From Butyrivibrio sp. MC2021 (lineage in GTDB: Bacteria; Bacillota; Clostridia; Lachnospirales; Lachnospiraceae), in assembly GCF_000621605.1 (NCBI RefSeq), contig NZ_KK211315.1:96720-160719 (forward strand): a DNA stretch of 64,000 nt. Reading direction: 5' to 3'. Both the position numbers and the translations under genes were made by a program. Shown here one piece after another: positions 1-8,368 of this stretch; position 1 is the first letter of the stretch, and the number at the start of each line of letters is the position of its first letter. Below the pieces are notes generated by a model. That model searched no databases and was not told the origin of the DNA. It saw nothing but the letters and a program-made list of their open reading frames with translations.

Positions 1-1
1 G

Positions 2-661
2 GAGCTTACTAGTTCAGAAATCAGGATCTTATCTGCCTTATCCTTTAATTCAGAAGAAATACAAAACGGAAACCTCACAGACAAGGAATTGTCCCTGTTA
101 AACGAGATGAGAGCTGTAGAAAAACAGCTCTCTTTCAAATACCCAAGCTATACATTCGAAGTCACCGGCTGTGAGCCCATGGAAGGTACCGCCAGAGACT
201 ACAATGAGTGGTTCTACCGCCCTGCCGGCTCCGAAAACGAATCCGCATATATCGCCAGAACCCGCATGGCAGATAATGTTCTTTTGATAACAGATGATTT
301 TTATGCCGTAGTTATTCGAGACGCCATTTTAAGTGAGCTTGGAAAAATCGTCACCGGAGCCGGCTTCCCTCTTATTCAGTCAAATATAGGTTTCTGGGAA
401 TTTTTCGGAAAAGAATACGGCGAAAACCTTCCTCCCATGGATGTACTCACAGGAAAAATAAATGCCGGAAATGATATTAAGCTGTTTTTGGACGGCTCGA
501 ATCTAAAGCAGTCCTCCTATGAAACTGCAGTAAAAGAGCTGGAAGGAAGTCTTAAAAAAAGTAGCGTAACAGGTGATATTTATGTAATCATCCTCAAAAA
601 CGCCCAAGGGGATCCCGCAAAGGACAGGGTTTATTCAGACAGTTTTTCACTCGAAAGATGA
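2..661 (+). CDS. Hypothetical protein, 5' end outside window
   Basis: The reading frame is open to the left edge, so the true start lies upstream; a TTG at 89 is only an internal codon. About 219 residues are visible. They have no signal peptide or membrane segment and a mixed alpha/beta look. The gene ends 18 bases before the DUF2974 hydrolase gene, on the same strand, so the two are probably cotranscribed. I do not recognise a family. Function unknown. Confidence 0.6.
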   Translation, partial: ELTSSEIRILSALSFNSEEIQNGNLTDKELSLLNEMRAVEKQLSFKYPSYTFEVTGCEPMEGTARDYNEWFYRPAGSENESAYIARTRMADNVLLITDDFYAVVIRDAILSELGKIVTGAGFPLIQSNIGFWEFFGKEYGENLPPMDVLTGKINAGNDIKLFLDGSNLKQSSYETAVKELEGSLKKSSVTGDIYVIILKNAQGDPAKDRVYSDSFSLER

Positions 662-679
662 CACGGACAAAGGGGGTCA

Positions 680-2110
680 ATGTCTATGAACAGCAGTCTT
701 TCCATAGAAGAAGTTGTACTAATAAATAACCTTCTTTACATAGAAAATCTGGGAGGTCCCAAGGGCACCTTTATGTCTCCCAGCCAGGAATCAAAGACCA
801 TCGGCGATTACGTCAGAGGTGTTTTCAAAAATGAGGATCTTATAGAAGATGATACAGAGTACAGCGACGGGGTTACCGGCGCTGAATACAGGCAGATCCT
901 GGGAGCTATCAGGAAAAACCAGCATCTTCTTAACATGATAATCATGCAGGTTCACTTTGAAAGCGACAGTGCCGGCGGCGGAAGAAGCGTTTTTCTCTGT
1001 GATCCCTCCAGCAACGAGGCTATCATTGTCTTCAAAGGAACCCAGAGCGATGCGGAATGGGTAGACAATATTGCAGGTCTCTATCAGGTGCCCACCGCTT
1101 TTCAGGAAAATGCCCTTAAATGGTTCAAGTCCCTCCCCCTTGAGGGCTATGACATCATCACGGTAACCGGCCACTCCAAGGGCGGAAACAAGGCCAAATA
1201 CCTCGTGATCATGGATGACAGGATCGATAACTGTTTTTCTTTCGACGGCCAGGGCTTTTCGGATGAATTCATCAATGAATACTCAGCTGAAATACGAAGA
1301 AATGAAGGAAAAATCCTCAATATCAATGCAGAAAGCGACTTTGTAAACATCCTTCTAAATGATGTGGGCCCAAAGAAATACTTCCTGGGAACCAACTACG
1401 GAAGGCTTGGTTTTGGCGAGAATCACTGCGCCAATGCCGTTCTCTTTTTTGACGATGAAGATAATGTCTCCATGTGGGAAGCTCAGCAGCAGGACAAAAA
1501 GATGGCTGACCTTGACCTGATGCTCAACAGCTTCATCCGCTCCTATCCCATGAGCACCAGGGAAAACATCGGTAGCATGCTTGGAAATATCATTTTAAGC
1601 GCCTTCCACGGCAATACAGACACAATAATCGGAACTTTTTCAGATGATAAATACAAGGATAATGCGGCAGAACTCACCGCCTTCATCCTCAGATACAAGG
1701 AAAAGAAGCCTCAGATGGTGGCGTCTCTGAAGGAAATCCTGAAGCAAAACGGCGTAGACACTGCAATGATCGGCGTTATCGATTTTATCACCAATCATGC
1801 CCTTATTATGGAAGCTATCGGAGAAAATCCCACCTCCATAATCCAGATACTGGAACTAAATGAAGCCCCCGCTGCTGTCACAGATTTCCTGTCACAGCAT
1901 AAGGAGCTCTTTGCCTTTATCGTCAATGTGTCCCACAGAATGAAGCGGATCGATCCCACCAGATACAAGGGTGATGATCTGGTAGCCAGCGAAGACGGCT
2001 TCTGGCCCAGCCTTCTAACCCACAAGGATAAACGGGTCAACCTCTTCGTTATGATAGCCATCGCACTGGCTGTAGTAATCCTGCTTGTTCTGCTCTTTCT
2101 AATATTATAA
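680..2110 (+). CDS. DUF2974-type alpha/beta-hydrolase with C-terminal membrane anchor
   Basis: A 476-residue protein with a lipase-like nucleophile elbow, GHSKGG, that puts the candidate catalytic serine near residue 166. It is followed by the FDGQGF motif typical of the DUF2974 (Mbeg1-like) family, a lipase-related group whose substrate is not known. The last 20 or so residues are strongly hydrophobic and look like a tail anchor, so the enzyme domain is probably cytoplasmic and membrane-tethered. The ATG at 680 follows an AGGGGG ribosome site; a second ATG two codons on is also possible. The upstream hypothetical gene is probably in the same operon. It converges with the next gene, leaving 4 bases between stops. 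Confidence 0.75.
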   Translation: MSMNSSLSIEEVVLINNLLYIENLGGPKGTFMSPSQESKTIGDYVRGVFKNEDLIEDDTEYSDGVTGAEYRQILGAIRKNQHLLNMIIMQVHFESDSAGGGRSVFLCDPSSNEAIIVFKGTQSDAEWVDNIAGLYQVPTAFQENALKWFKSLPLEGYDIITVTGHSKGGNKAKYLVIMDDRIDNCFSFDGQGFSDEFINEYSAEIRRNEGKILNINAESDFVNILLNDVGPKKYFLGTNYGRLGFGENHCANAVLFFDDEDNVSMWEAQQQDKKMADLDLMLNSFIRSYPMSTRENIGSMLGNIILSAFHGNTDTIIGTFSDDKYKDNAAELTAFILRYKEKKPQMVASLKEILKQNGVDTAMIGVIDFITNHALIMEAIGENPTSIIQILELNEAPAAVTDFLSQHKELFAFIVNVSHRMKRIDPTRYKGDDLVASEDGFWPSLLTHKDKRVNLFVMIAIALAVVILLVLLFLIL

Positions 2111-2114
2111 ATTA

Positions 2115-3203
2115 TCAGGCAGCGTCGCTGTTTTCGGGTTCCACGTATTGCTGATCACTTTTACGGATCGTATCGGGATAGATCTTGTAAAAATCATTTT
2201 TCATGGAAACAGGAACATAGCCTTTTTCGGCATAGTAAGCTGACTTTTCGGCCCAGTCCTGGGTTCCCCACTCACGGACATCATCATCGGCAACGATCAT
2301 ATAGGCCTGTGCCGGATAGGTATTTCTTTCATCAATGGCATAGTTCATCATACTGGTGTCACTGCCACTGTTTCCGAAGGCCAGTACAGGGCGCTGCCCG
2401 ATCTCACGCTCGATCCAGATGGTCTTGTTGGCATTGAGGTTCTTCTGAATGAATCCTCCGGTGAAAACAAGCTCATCTCCATCGGCGTATTTATAATCCA
2501 TATTTGAAGATATGTCTTCGTTTCCCTTTACCTTTACTTCGAACTCGGTTCCGATAACATGAGCCGGGGAAACATATTTTGCAATGGGTGAATTGGCCAC
2601 GATAGCCCTTGTGGTGGTGCGCTCCGTGCCGCTGACTACATAGATGGTAAAATCGTTGTCATAGAGATATTTTACAAGCTCTACCATAGGAAGGTAGAAG
2701 CCGTCGCAATAGCGCATATTGCTAAAACTGTCTGTATACTTCTGACCAAACTCTACAGCGTAATCGTAGAGCTCCTGCACTGTCATTCCGGCGTAGGCCT
2801 TGGCGAAATTCCTTGCCAGCTCCTCTCCCGCTGTATATCCGGGTCTAATCTCAGCAGCTGCTGCCTTCAGTTCCTCGGAGACCTTGTCCGGATGGTCCAC
2901 AAGGCAGTAGTTGATAAACATCATGGTGTCATAGTAAGTATAATAAGTCTCACAGGTCAGGGTTCCGTCCATGTCAAAAACGGCGATACGGTCCTTCACC
3001 GGAATGTAATTCTCCGGATCCTGGTTATTGGTAACCTTGGCCACATAATTTCTAAGGCTCTCCGCAGCCTGTGAATCCGCTGACCAGTATTCTGTCAGGT
3101 CCCTGGGTGCGCTGCTGCCGCAGCCTGTGATTCCTACGCAGCAAAAAAGCATAGTCATGATCAAAATAACAGATAAAATACGATTGCTTCTTTTAAGATA
3201 CAT
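2115..3203 (-). CDS. HAD-superfamily phosphatase lipoprotein
   Basis: A 362-residue protein starting with a lipoprotein signal peptide whose lipobox GITGC puts the acylated cysteine at residue 28, so it should sit on the outer face of the membrane. The HAD motif I DMDGT has its nucleophile Asp at about residue 77 and the second Asp at 79. A motif II-like VVSG and a motif III/IV-like FGNSGSD follow. This fits a phosphoserine-phosphatase-like or acid-phosphatase HAD hydrolase; the substrate cannot be read from sequence. The start is supported by a GAGGAGGAG site. It is transcribed alone or with the PEP-binding gene upstream, 135 bases away. Confidence 0.8.
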   Translation of the reverse strand: MYLKRSNRILSVILIMTMLFCCVGITGCGSSAPRDLTEYWSADSQAAESLRNYVAKVTNNQDPENYIPVKDRIAVFDMDGTLTCETYYTYYDTMMFINYCLVDHPDKVSEELKAAAAEIRPGYTAGEELARNFAKAYAGMTVQELYDYAVEFGQKYTDSFSNMRYCDGFYLPMVELVKYLYDNDFTIYVVSGTERTTTRAIVANSPIAKYVSPAHVIGTEFEVKVKGNEDISSNMDYKYADGDELVFTGGFIQKNLNANKTIWIEREIGQRPVLAFGNSGSDTSMMNYAIDERNTYPAQAYMIVADDDVREWGTQDWAEKSAYYAEKGYVPVSMKNDFYKIYPDTIRKSDQQYVEPENSDAA

Positions 3204-3338
3204 TTTTCAATCTCCTCCTCAATCTTCTATAGAATGCATAATCATATTTTATCATTTGACGTATATTTATTTAGTAAAAAAAGTATAAAAATCCTAATCT
3301 GTCGTTCCCCTTAAGTTCATGAACCTCGCCGGTCTGTT

Positions 3339-5918
3339 TCAGTTTACCCGGGCACAGACAGTCCGCTCATTTTTCATGTCGTGGTAGATATGGAAGCTAT
3401 CCTGTGAAAGGTCATAAACAAACACAATGTCCTTTAACTCTTCCGTTTCTTCCACGATATCCATGAGAACGTTCCTGTGGCCCTCCAATAAAGAGATGTC
3501 GTATTTTAGAGTCTTCTCATTCTCAAAAATGGCGTTATAGAGAATGCCGGACTCCACAAGATCCTGGAAGAAGTGGCTTCCATAGGACAGCTCCGGATTG
3601 TAGCCCACCTTGGAATCCGCAATCTCGCAGACGGCATCAAATTCACTGATATCCGCAAAAGCAGTAGGAACCCCCAGCTCCGGCGATGAGGTTCCTATTC
3701 TTCCCGGAACCATCAGGAGCATATGCTTTTCTTTGCTTCGCATGGCCCAGTTCATTTTTCCAATGGCTGCGGCCACTTTTATTTTGTCCTGATATCGCAT
3801 GCTGTAGTATTTTACAGGGTCCACATATACGATATAGTCCAGCTTTTCAGCCCTGGAAAGGCCCATGGCGGACTTTCTGCACTCAAATATCACATCCTCA
3901 TCCCTGATATCATCAGGAATCTTCAGCTCCTCCATGTCCTGATAGACCTGAAGAGGTCTGCACTGGAGAAGGTTTATCACGTAGTCCCCGCTCTCAGAGA
4001 AATTCATGGTAAATTCTATATCCACAGGGTGCCTGTACTCCTCCTGAAGGGCCTTTAGTATCTCCTTCATCTGGGCCATAAGCTCTTCTTTTCTGACAAT
4101 CCCCTGACAGGAAATAAATTCAATATCCCTATCCTCGCCTCTGTCCCTGAACATCCGCTCTGTATCAGTGTCATGCTCAAGAAGAAGCCTTTTAAGGTAA
4201 AAAGGCATGTTATTCTCAACATCTTCCAAAGAAACCCTCTCAAGCTGCCTTGTGGAGCGGTTCATAAGCTCCAGCTTTCTCTGGGAATATTTGTGCTTTT
4301 CTATGGAGTTTCTGGCGGTGGTCACCGTGGGCTTATCCATGCTCACAAGCCTAGGATATGAGCCTTCCGTCCTGTCTACAGCCGAGGTTCCAAGGCCCAT
4401 TACAAGGCGCAGCATTCCTGCGGCCTGATCAATGGACTCCATGAATTTATAGGGGCTGTAAGAATAGCCCACGCCTGCAGCGCAGGGCATATACACCTCT
4501 CCGTAATAGGAACCGGATACTCTCTGCACCAAAAGCGCCATCTGCTCATCCCTTGCCTGAAGGCCGCGCCTGCTGCGGTAGTCCAGGGCAGACCTGCTCA
4601 TGGTGCTGGCATAAACGGTTCTTATGGCATTTTCCAGTTCCTCTACTCTTTGCTCAATGGTTCCGATATTGGAGCAGAAAACAGATTCATATTTTCCCGC
4701 AAAGGCATTGCCAAAGCCGTCTTCAAGGATAGAGCTGGACCTTACGATAATTGGGTCCTGTCCGTAGTATTCAAGGAGCTTTACGAACTGCTCCTCCATA
4801 TCCCTGGAAAACTTGCCTTTCAGAAGATGCTCCGCAAATTCATCCGCAACAGAAAAGAACTCCTCCTCTGTTCTCTGCCTGATCCTTAAATCCCAGAATT
4901 TATTCTCAACAATAAAGCTGTAGAACACGTCGGAGCCTATATAAAAGGAATCATGGGGCTCAAGATATTTATATACCTCCGGCCTTCTGTGCTGGATGAT
5001 CTTTCTGGCAAGGAGCATGCCGCAGGCCTTTCCGCCTATCATTCCGGTGCCTATCATCCTGTCCTTTACTTCCAGATAATCCCCGGGGCTAAAGAGCTCT
5101 TTTATCATCTCACGAAGTCTCTCATCCCTGGTCATCATGATGTTGCACATGGTTCTGCAGTTCTCGGTAACGTCCTGCCCCGCCTCGTTGAGCATTCTGG
5201 TGAGGTTAAAGAATCTGTCCCAGCTGTCCATGTTGTCGGAATCAGACATAGCACCGTTTTTCCCAAGAACCTGGTAGAACCTGCTGGCCATAACTCCGTC
5301 CAGAATAGGCTTAAAATCGCCGCTTTCAGGATTATAGAGCTGCGGCAGGAACATGGTCTCGGAATATCTGTTCCAAACCTTTTCAGGCCTTACAAATACA
5401 TTTTTATCATCGGAATATACATCAAGGAAAAGCTGCGTGGTATCCCTGATCTTGGCGATGGCCTGGAAGGAATGTTTACCCCTTATCAGCGGGAAAAATG
5501 CCACTGTGTCCAGGATGAACAGATAAGGACAGGTCACCTGGAAAAAGTTACCCATCATAAGGTCTGTAGCCCAGGCAGTCTGCAGCTCAGAAAGGCAGTC
5601 AAAGACATAGAAGGCGTCCACGCCCTCTTTTCTTATGATCTCATGTATCTCCACAGTAAAGTTCTCGAACCTGTGATTCAGCTCGACATTTACTATCTTT
5701 AGCCCTTCCTGGGGCTTCAGCAGCGGCTCATGGGCAGCAAATCTGATATAAATGAGATTTCTTTTATCCGCGATAGCCTGCTTAACATAAGGCTTTACAA
5801 AGAGTTTGAACTCCTCAAGGTTATCTACCCGCCAAACTACATTGTCGCCCAGTCTTATATTGTCAAAAACCTGATCCATCTGAGGTATTCCGGAACACAC
5901 TCTGTCAAACGCAGCCAT
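3339..5918 (-). CDS. RecA/KaiC-like domain fused to PEP/pyruvate-binding domain
   Basis: An 859-residue protein. Roughly residues 1-230 resemble a RecA/KaiC-type fold (GIPQMDQVFDNI near the start) but show no Walker A lysine loop. From about residue 290 comes a PPDK/PEP-synthase ATP-grasp region, with GGKACGMLLA and IVRSSSILEDGFGNAFAGK matching the family's nucleotide-binding motifs. The central phosphohistidine domain with its GGxTSHAA-type motif, and the C-terminal PEP-barrel of true PEP synthase, are not visible, so classical PEP synthesis is unlikely. It is probably a nucleotide-binding regulator or an unusual phosphotransferase. ATG 5918 follows a GGGAGA site. Confidence 0.75.
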   Translation of the reverse strand: MAAFDRVCSGIPQMDQVFDNIRLGDNVVWRVDNLEEFKLFVKPYVKQAIADKRNLIYIRFAAHEPLLKPQEGLKIVNVELNHRFENFTVEIHEIIRKEGVDAFYVFDCLSELQTAWATDLMMGNFFQVTCPYLFILDTVAFFPLIRGKHSFQAIAKIRDTTQLFLDVYSDDKNVFVRPEKVWNRYSETMFLPQLYNPESGDFKPILDGVMASRFYQVLGKNGAMSDSDNMDSWDRFFNLTRMLNEAGQDVTENCRTMCNIMMTRDERLREMIKELFSPGDYLEVKDRMIGTGMIGGKACGMLLARKIIQHRRPEVYKYLEPHDSFYIGSDVFYSFIVENKFWDLRIRQRTEEEFFSVADEFAEHLLKGKFSRDMEEQFVKLLEYYGQDPIIVRSSSILEDGFGNAFAGKYESVFCSNIGTIEQRVEELENAIRTVYASTMSRSALDYRSRRGLQARDEQMALLVQRVSGSYYGEVYMPCAAGVGYSYSPYKFMESIDQAAGMLRLVMGLGTSAVDRTEGSYPRLVSMDKPTVTTARNSIEKHKYSQRKLELMNRSTRQLERVSLEDVENNMPFYLKRLLLEHDTDTERMFRDRGEDRDIEFISCQGIVRKEELMAQMKEILKALQEEYRHPVDIEFTMNFSESGDYVINLLQCRPLQVYQDMEELKIPDDIRDEDVIFECRKSAMGLSRAEKLDYIVYVDPVKYYSMRYQDKIKVAAAIGKMNWAMRSKEKHMLLMVPGRIGTSSPELGVPTAFADISEFDAVCEIADSKVGYNPELSYGSHFFQDLVESGILYNAIFENEKTLKYDISLLEGHRNVLMDIVEETEELKDIVFVYDLSQDSFHIYHDMKNERTVCARVN

Positions 5919-5975
5919 AGTCTCCCTTTCCGGCCAAATGCCTTAGGTAATAGAAACGAATAATTGATCAATAGA

Positions 5976-6015
5976 AAAAGGCAAGGATGCTCCAAATCAA
6001 GCATCCTCGCCTTTT
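5976..6015 (-). terminator. Rho-independent terminator, probably bidirectional
   Basis: Arms 5976-5991 and 6000-6015 pair over about 16 bases with one mismatch, loop of 8, and a T-rich tract follows on both strands. On the minus strand it would end transcripts from the YcxB-like gene before they reach the PEP-binding gene. Confidence 0.75.
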
Positions 6016-6149
6016 GTATTCTCATTATATCATACCGTAGAGGTTTTTGCAGATATCTGATGTTTACTGAATATACGCTTGCACATGCCCTGCTCATAGA
6101 GATTGTCTTGAATTCTTACGTTTTCGCTCAAATTAAAAAATCCTTTCAT

Positions 6150-6656
6150 TTATTTACCTGATACTTTTTCATGGAGAAATGCGATGAGTTCCTCGGAGCA
6201 GTTGTTCTTGATAATCACGGAAGCCTGATTTGAAGCAACGCAAAGATAGAAATTCTCCTTAGTCTCAATCAGCTTATAGAGGTCCTCATATCTGATAACT
6301 CCATTTCCGAGCTCGCTCTTTGTTTCTACTCTGTCCTCATAGAAGGAAAAATGTGTAGTCACATCCTGTAAGCGCTTATTTGAGTAATAAGCTTGTTCGA
6401 CGTTCTTTTTCATCTGAAGATACCTGATTCCCGGTAAAATAAGAACCAAAAGAGGCGGCACTATAAGAAAAATCACCCTTTCAGAAGTAAATCCGGTTAC
6501 TTTGTACATTGAGTAAAGAGCCGCTTCCAGAAGCATCATTAATATAAAAAGAATGCCTACTATCACAAATTTTCTGATGTATCTTTTCTTAAAGATAACC
6601 CAATTCATCTTGGCGAATTCATCAAAGGTCCATTTTGTTTCTGTTTGAAAAAGCAT
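6150..6656 (-). CDS. YcxB-like membrane protein
   Basis: 168 residues with two close hydrophobic segments (about residues 28-50 and 58-75) and a C-terminal soluble part rich in the F-x-E-D and Y-E-D-L-Y-K-L-I-E-T pattern seen in YcxB-family proteins, a PH-like domain family of unknown role in Firmicutes membranes. Start ATG 6656 follows AAGGGG at about 10 bases. It lies 37 bases downstream of a 57-residue gene on the same strand. Confidence 0.6.
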   Translation of the reverse strand: MLFQTETKWTFDEFAKMNWVIFKKRYIRKFVIVGILFILMMLLEAALYSMYKVTGFTSERVIFLIVPPLLVLILPGIRYLQMKKNVEQAYYSNKRLQDVTTHFSFYEDRVETKSELGNGVIRYEDLYKLIETKENFYLCVASNQASVIIKNNCSEELIAFLHEKVSGK

Positions 6657-6693
6657 AATCTATTTTCCCCTTTATCTTTTTTCTCACTGTTTT

Positions 6694-6867
6694 TCAAAGC
6701 CATGACGCAGAAGCTAAAAATGATCTTCTTTTTGATGCCCTGACCAAAACATCATCATTTCCATAAGGCTGCTCATCATAATCCGGGATTGAGATCTCCT
6801 TGCTCTCAATGCCATTAAGCTCGCAATCTGCGCTGATTTCATTGACTTCTTTATCAATTTGATTCAT
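6694..6867 (-). CDS. Small acidic hypothetical protein
   Basis: A 57-residue reading frame. ATG 6867 is preferred over ATG 6900 because GGGAGGGG lies 7-8 bases before it. The protein begins with an acidic stretch (NQIDKEVNEIS) and ends with a basic-aromatic tail. It has no membrane segment and no family I recognise. The acidic body with a distinct tail could suit a peptide precursor or a small regulator, but that is speculation. Confidence 0.45.
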   Translation of the reverse strand: MNQIDKEVNEISADCELNGIESKEISIPDYDEQPYGNDDVLVRASKRRSFLASASWL

Positions 6868-6960
6868 TGTTTCTTCCCCTCCCACAAAAATCATCACCAT
6901 TTTATCATCTGAAGAAAAAGAAATAACGTCTTGACTTTATTTTTTTGATGCATTAAAAGA

Positions 6961-6999
6961 AGACTCCGGAATGATCAGTTATGATCATCTCCGGAGTCT
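6961..6999 (-). terminator. Rho-independent terminator after PspC gene
   Basis: A perfect 10-base stem (6961-6970 with 6990-6999) extended by an inner 6-base pair of arms, followed on the minus strand by TCTTTT. It lies about 30 bases past the PspC stop and closes the PspC-DUF1232 unit. Confidence 0.8.
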
Positions 7000-7030
7000 T
7001 TGAAATCCATATAAACTTTTTTATTATCCC

Positions 7031-7297
7031 TTATACATCAGGCTTGAATCCCTTGATAGTTCCTGAATTATCGGAAGATGAATACTCATAACTTGCTGAT
7101 TCATATGCTCTTTCAGGATTCTCTTCCATGATCAGTGCTGCGACAATATAAGCAATAAGTCCGGCACCTGTAAACAGGAATGTGCATGCCCAAATCAGTC
7201 TAACAATAGTAGGATCAACGCCTAAATATTCAGCAACGCCTCCGCATACACCTGATACTTTTTTATCTACGCTCTTGTATAATCTCTTTTCACTCAT
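7031..7297 (-). CDS. PspC-domain membrane protein
   Basis: 88 residues. The N-terminal half carries the PspC signature (KRLYKS...GVCGGVAEYLGVDPTIVRLIW), followed by a hydrophobic segment and a polar, serine-rich tail. PspC-domain proteins are inner-membrane or envelope-stress components. The ATG at 7297 is chosen over the GTG at 7306, which would sit directly on the AGAAAG ribosome site. It lies 15 bases after the DUF1232-like gene and is probably cotranscribed with it. Confidence 0.85.
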   Translation of the reverse strand: MSEKRLYKSVDKKVSGVCGGVAEYLGVDPTIVRLIWACTFLFTGAGLIAYIVAALIMEENPERAYESASYEYSSSDNSGTIKGFKPDV

Positions 7298-7312
7298 AAT
7301 ATTCACACTTTC

Positions 7313-7510
7313 TTAAATCTCATTTCCATCAGCATCAATTACTTCTACGTTTGATTTTTTATTTTCCAGAGAAAAATTACTTCTGTTAGCAAGAAAATAA
7401 AAGGCAATTGCCAGTAAATCATCTATCGGTCCCGGGCAAAGATCAGCCGGGGAAATCACATATACGGCAAGAAGAATAAATAACAATACTTTAAAAAAAT
7501 TATTTTTCAT
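7313..7510 (-). CDS. DUF1232-like small membrane protein
   Basis: 65 residues with one hydrophobic segment that includes the DUF1232 hallmark pattern YVISPADLCPGPIDDLLAI (consensus YxxSPxDLxPD...DD). DUF1232 (YkvA-like) proteins are small membrane proteins of unknown function. The ATG at 7510 follows GGAAAGGAG by 6 bases; the longer frame to 7594 has no ribosome site. It is the first gene of a two-gene unit with the PspC gene. Confidence 0.65.
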   Translation of the reverse strand: MKNNFFKVLLFILLAVYVISPADLCPGPIDDLLAIAFYFLANRSNFSLENKKSNVEVIDADGNEI

Positions 7511-8178
7511 CGGCAGCTCCTTTCCACCAAGTGTACTAACAATCTTGTTTATTAAGATGATTATAGAACTGCCATTTACGACAATACATATCAAAACTAT
7601 GGAAATACAGACTATTATTTTTCATTTTGCGCAATTTAAACTCTGTTTCACGCAAAAAATCCAGGACACAAATTGTTCAAATCTCATTTAGTTTCGTTTA
7701 AGTTTGTAGCGATAATATGATTTCATCAAGAAGAACACATCTTCTTGCCCCCTTTCACACACACATACTTTTCATTTCCACACGGCTATTCCATCGTCCC
7801 CCACATAAGAAGGAGTAGCCAACTCCCAAATAATCAGCTCAGAGGAGCTTTATGATAAAACGAGAGCCCTGTTTCTCATATAGAAACAAGGCTCTTGGCT
7901 TATATTCATAGTCAGCATGTTTCGCATTTTGCTCGCGTTTGCTAAAATGCTACTATCTCCTACTTAAAAAATATCAAAAAAACTGTTTTTCTCCTCCAAA
8001 AAAAATAATGAATAACTCATGCTCAATTTTATCACACATTTTCCGGATAGCTGTATTTGACATACCAATTTATGCTGATCATGAAACAATAATTGCCACC
8101 GCATTTTTTTCGTTCGTATAAATAAACAGATCACAAATAAACATGATAAAAAAGTATGGAAAAAAGGAGATTTTTACA
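7511..8178. other. Non-coding stretch of about 670 bases
   Basis: No convincing gene. It should contain the promoter of the DUF1232-PspC unit on its left. A hairpin lies near 7869-7894 (GAGCCCTGTTTCT pairing with AGAAACAAGGCTC, one G-U), which could be a terminator or structured leader. A 19-codon frame starting at 7851 after GAGGAG overlaps this hairpin; I do not call it a gene. The right part is AT-rich and leads into the small gene at 8179. Confidence 0.4.
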
Positions 8179-8337
8179 ATGACTGCTATGACAATGGGAA
8201 TGATGAACCTTAACGAAAAGGACCTGGCTTTTATCACAAGTGTAAATAAAATGGCATTATTCAGCCATCCTTCACATAAAATCACCAAAGACGATAAGCT
8301 TGAAAAGAAAACTTCAGAGAAAACAAATACATTATAA
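8179..8337 (+). CDS. Small hypothetical protein
   Basis: 52 residues starting at ATG 8179 after AAAAAGGAGA, a good ribosome site. The N-terminus is methionine-rich (MTAMTMGMMNL) and the C-terminal third is lysine-rich and polar. There is no membrane segment and no family I know. It stands alone and points toward the convergent lipase gene 31 bases away. Confidence 0.45.
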   Translation: MTAMTMGMMNLNEKDLAFITSVNKMALFSHPSHKITKDDKLEKKTSEKTNTL

Positions 8338-8368
8338 CTGTACTAAAAAAGTATATCTTTGAGTATCC

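Noticed and set aside
4953..5702. 249-codon open frame on the plus strand
   Set aside because: It lies inside and antisense to the PEP/pyruvate-binding gene, has no ribosome site, and its residues look like a complement of the real gene.
8079..8288. 69-codon frame on the minus strand
   Set aside because: Antisense to the better-supported small gene at 8179 and without a ribosome site.
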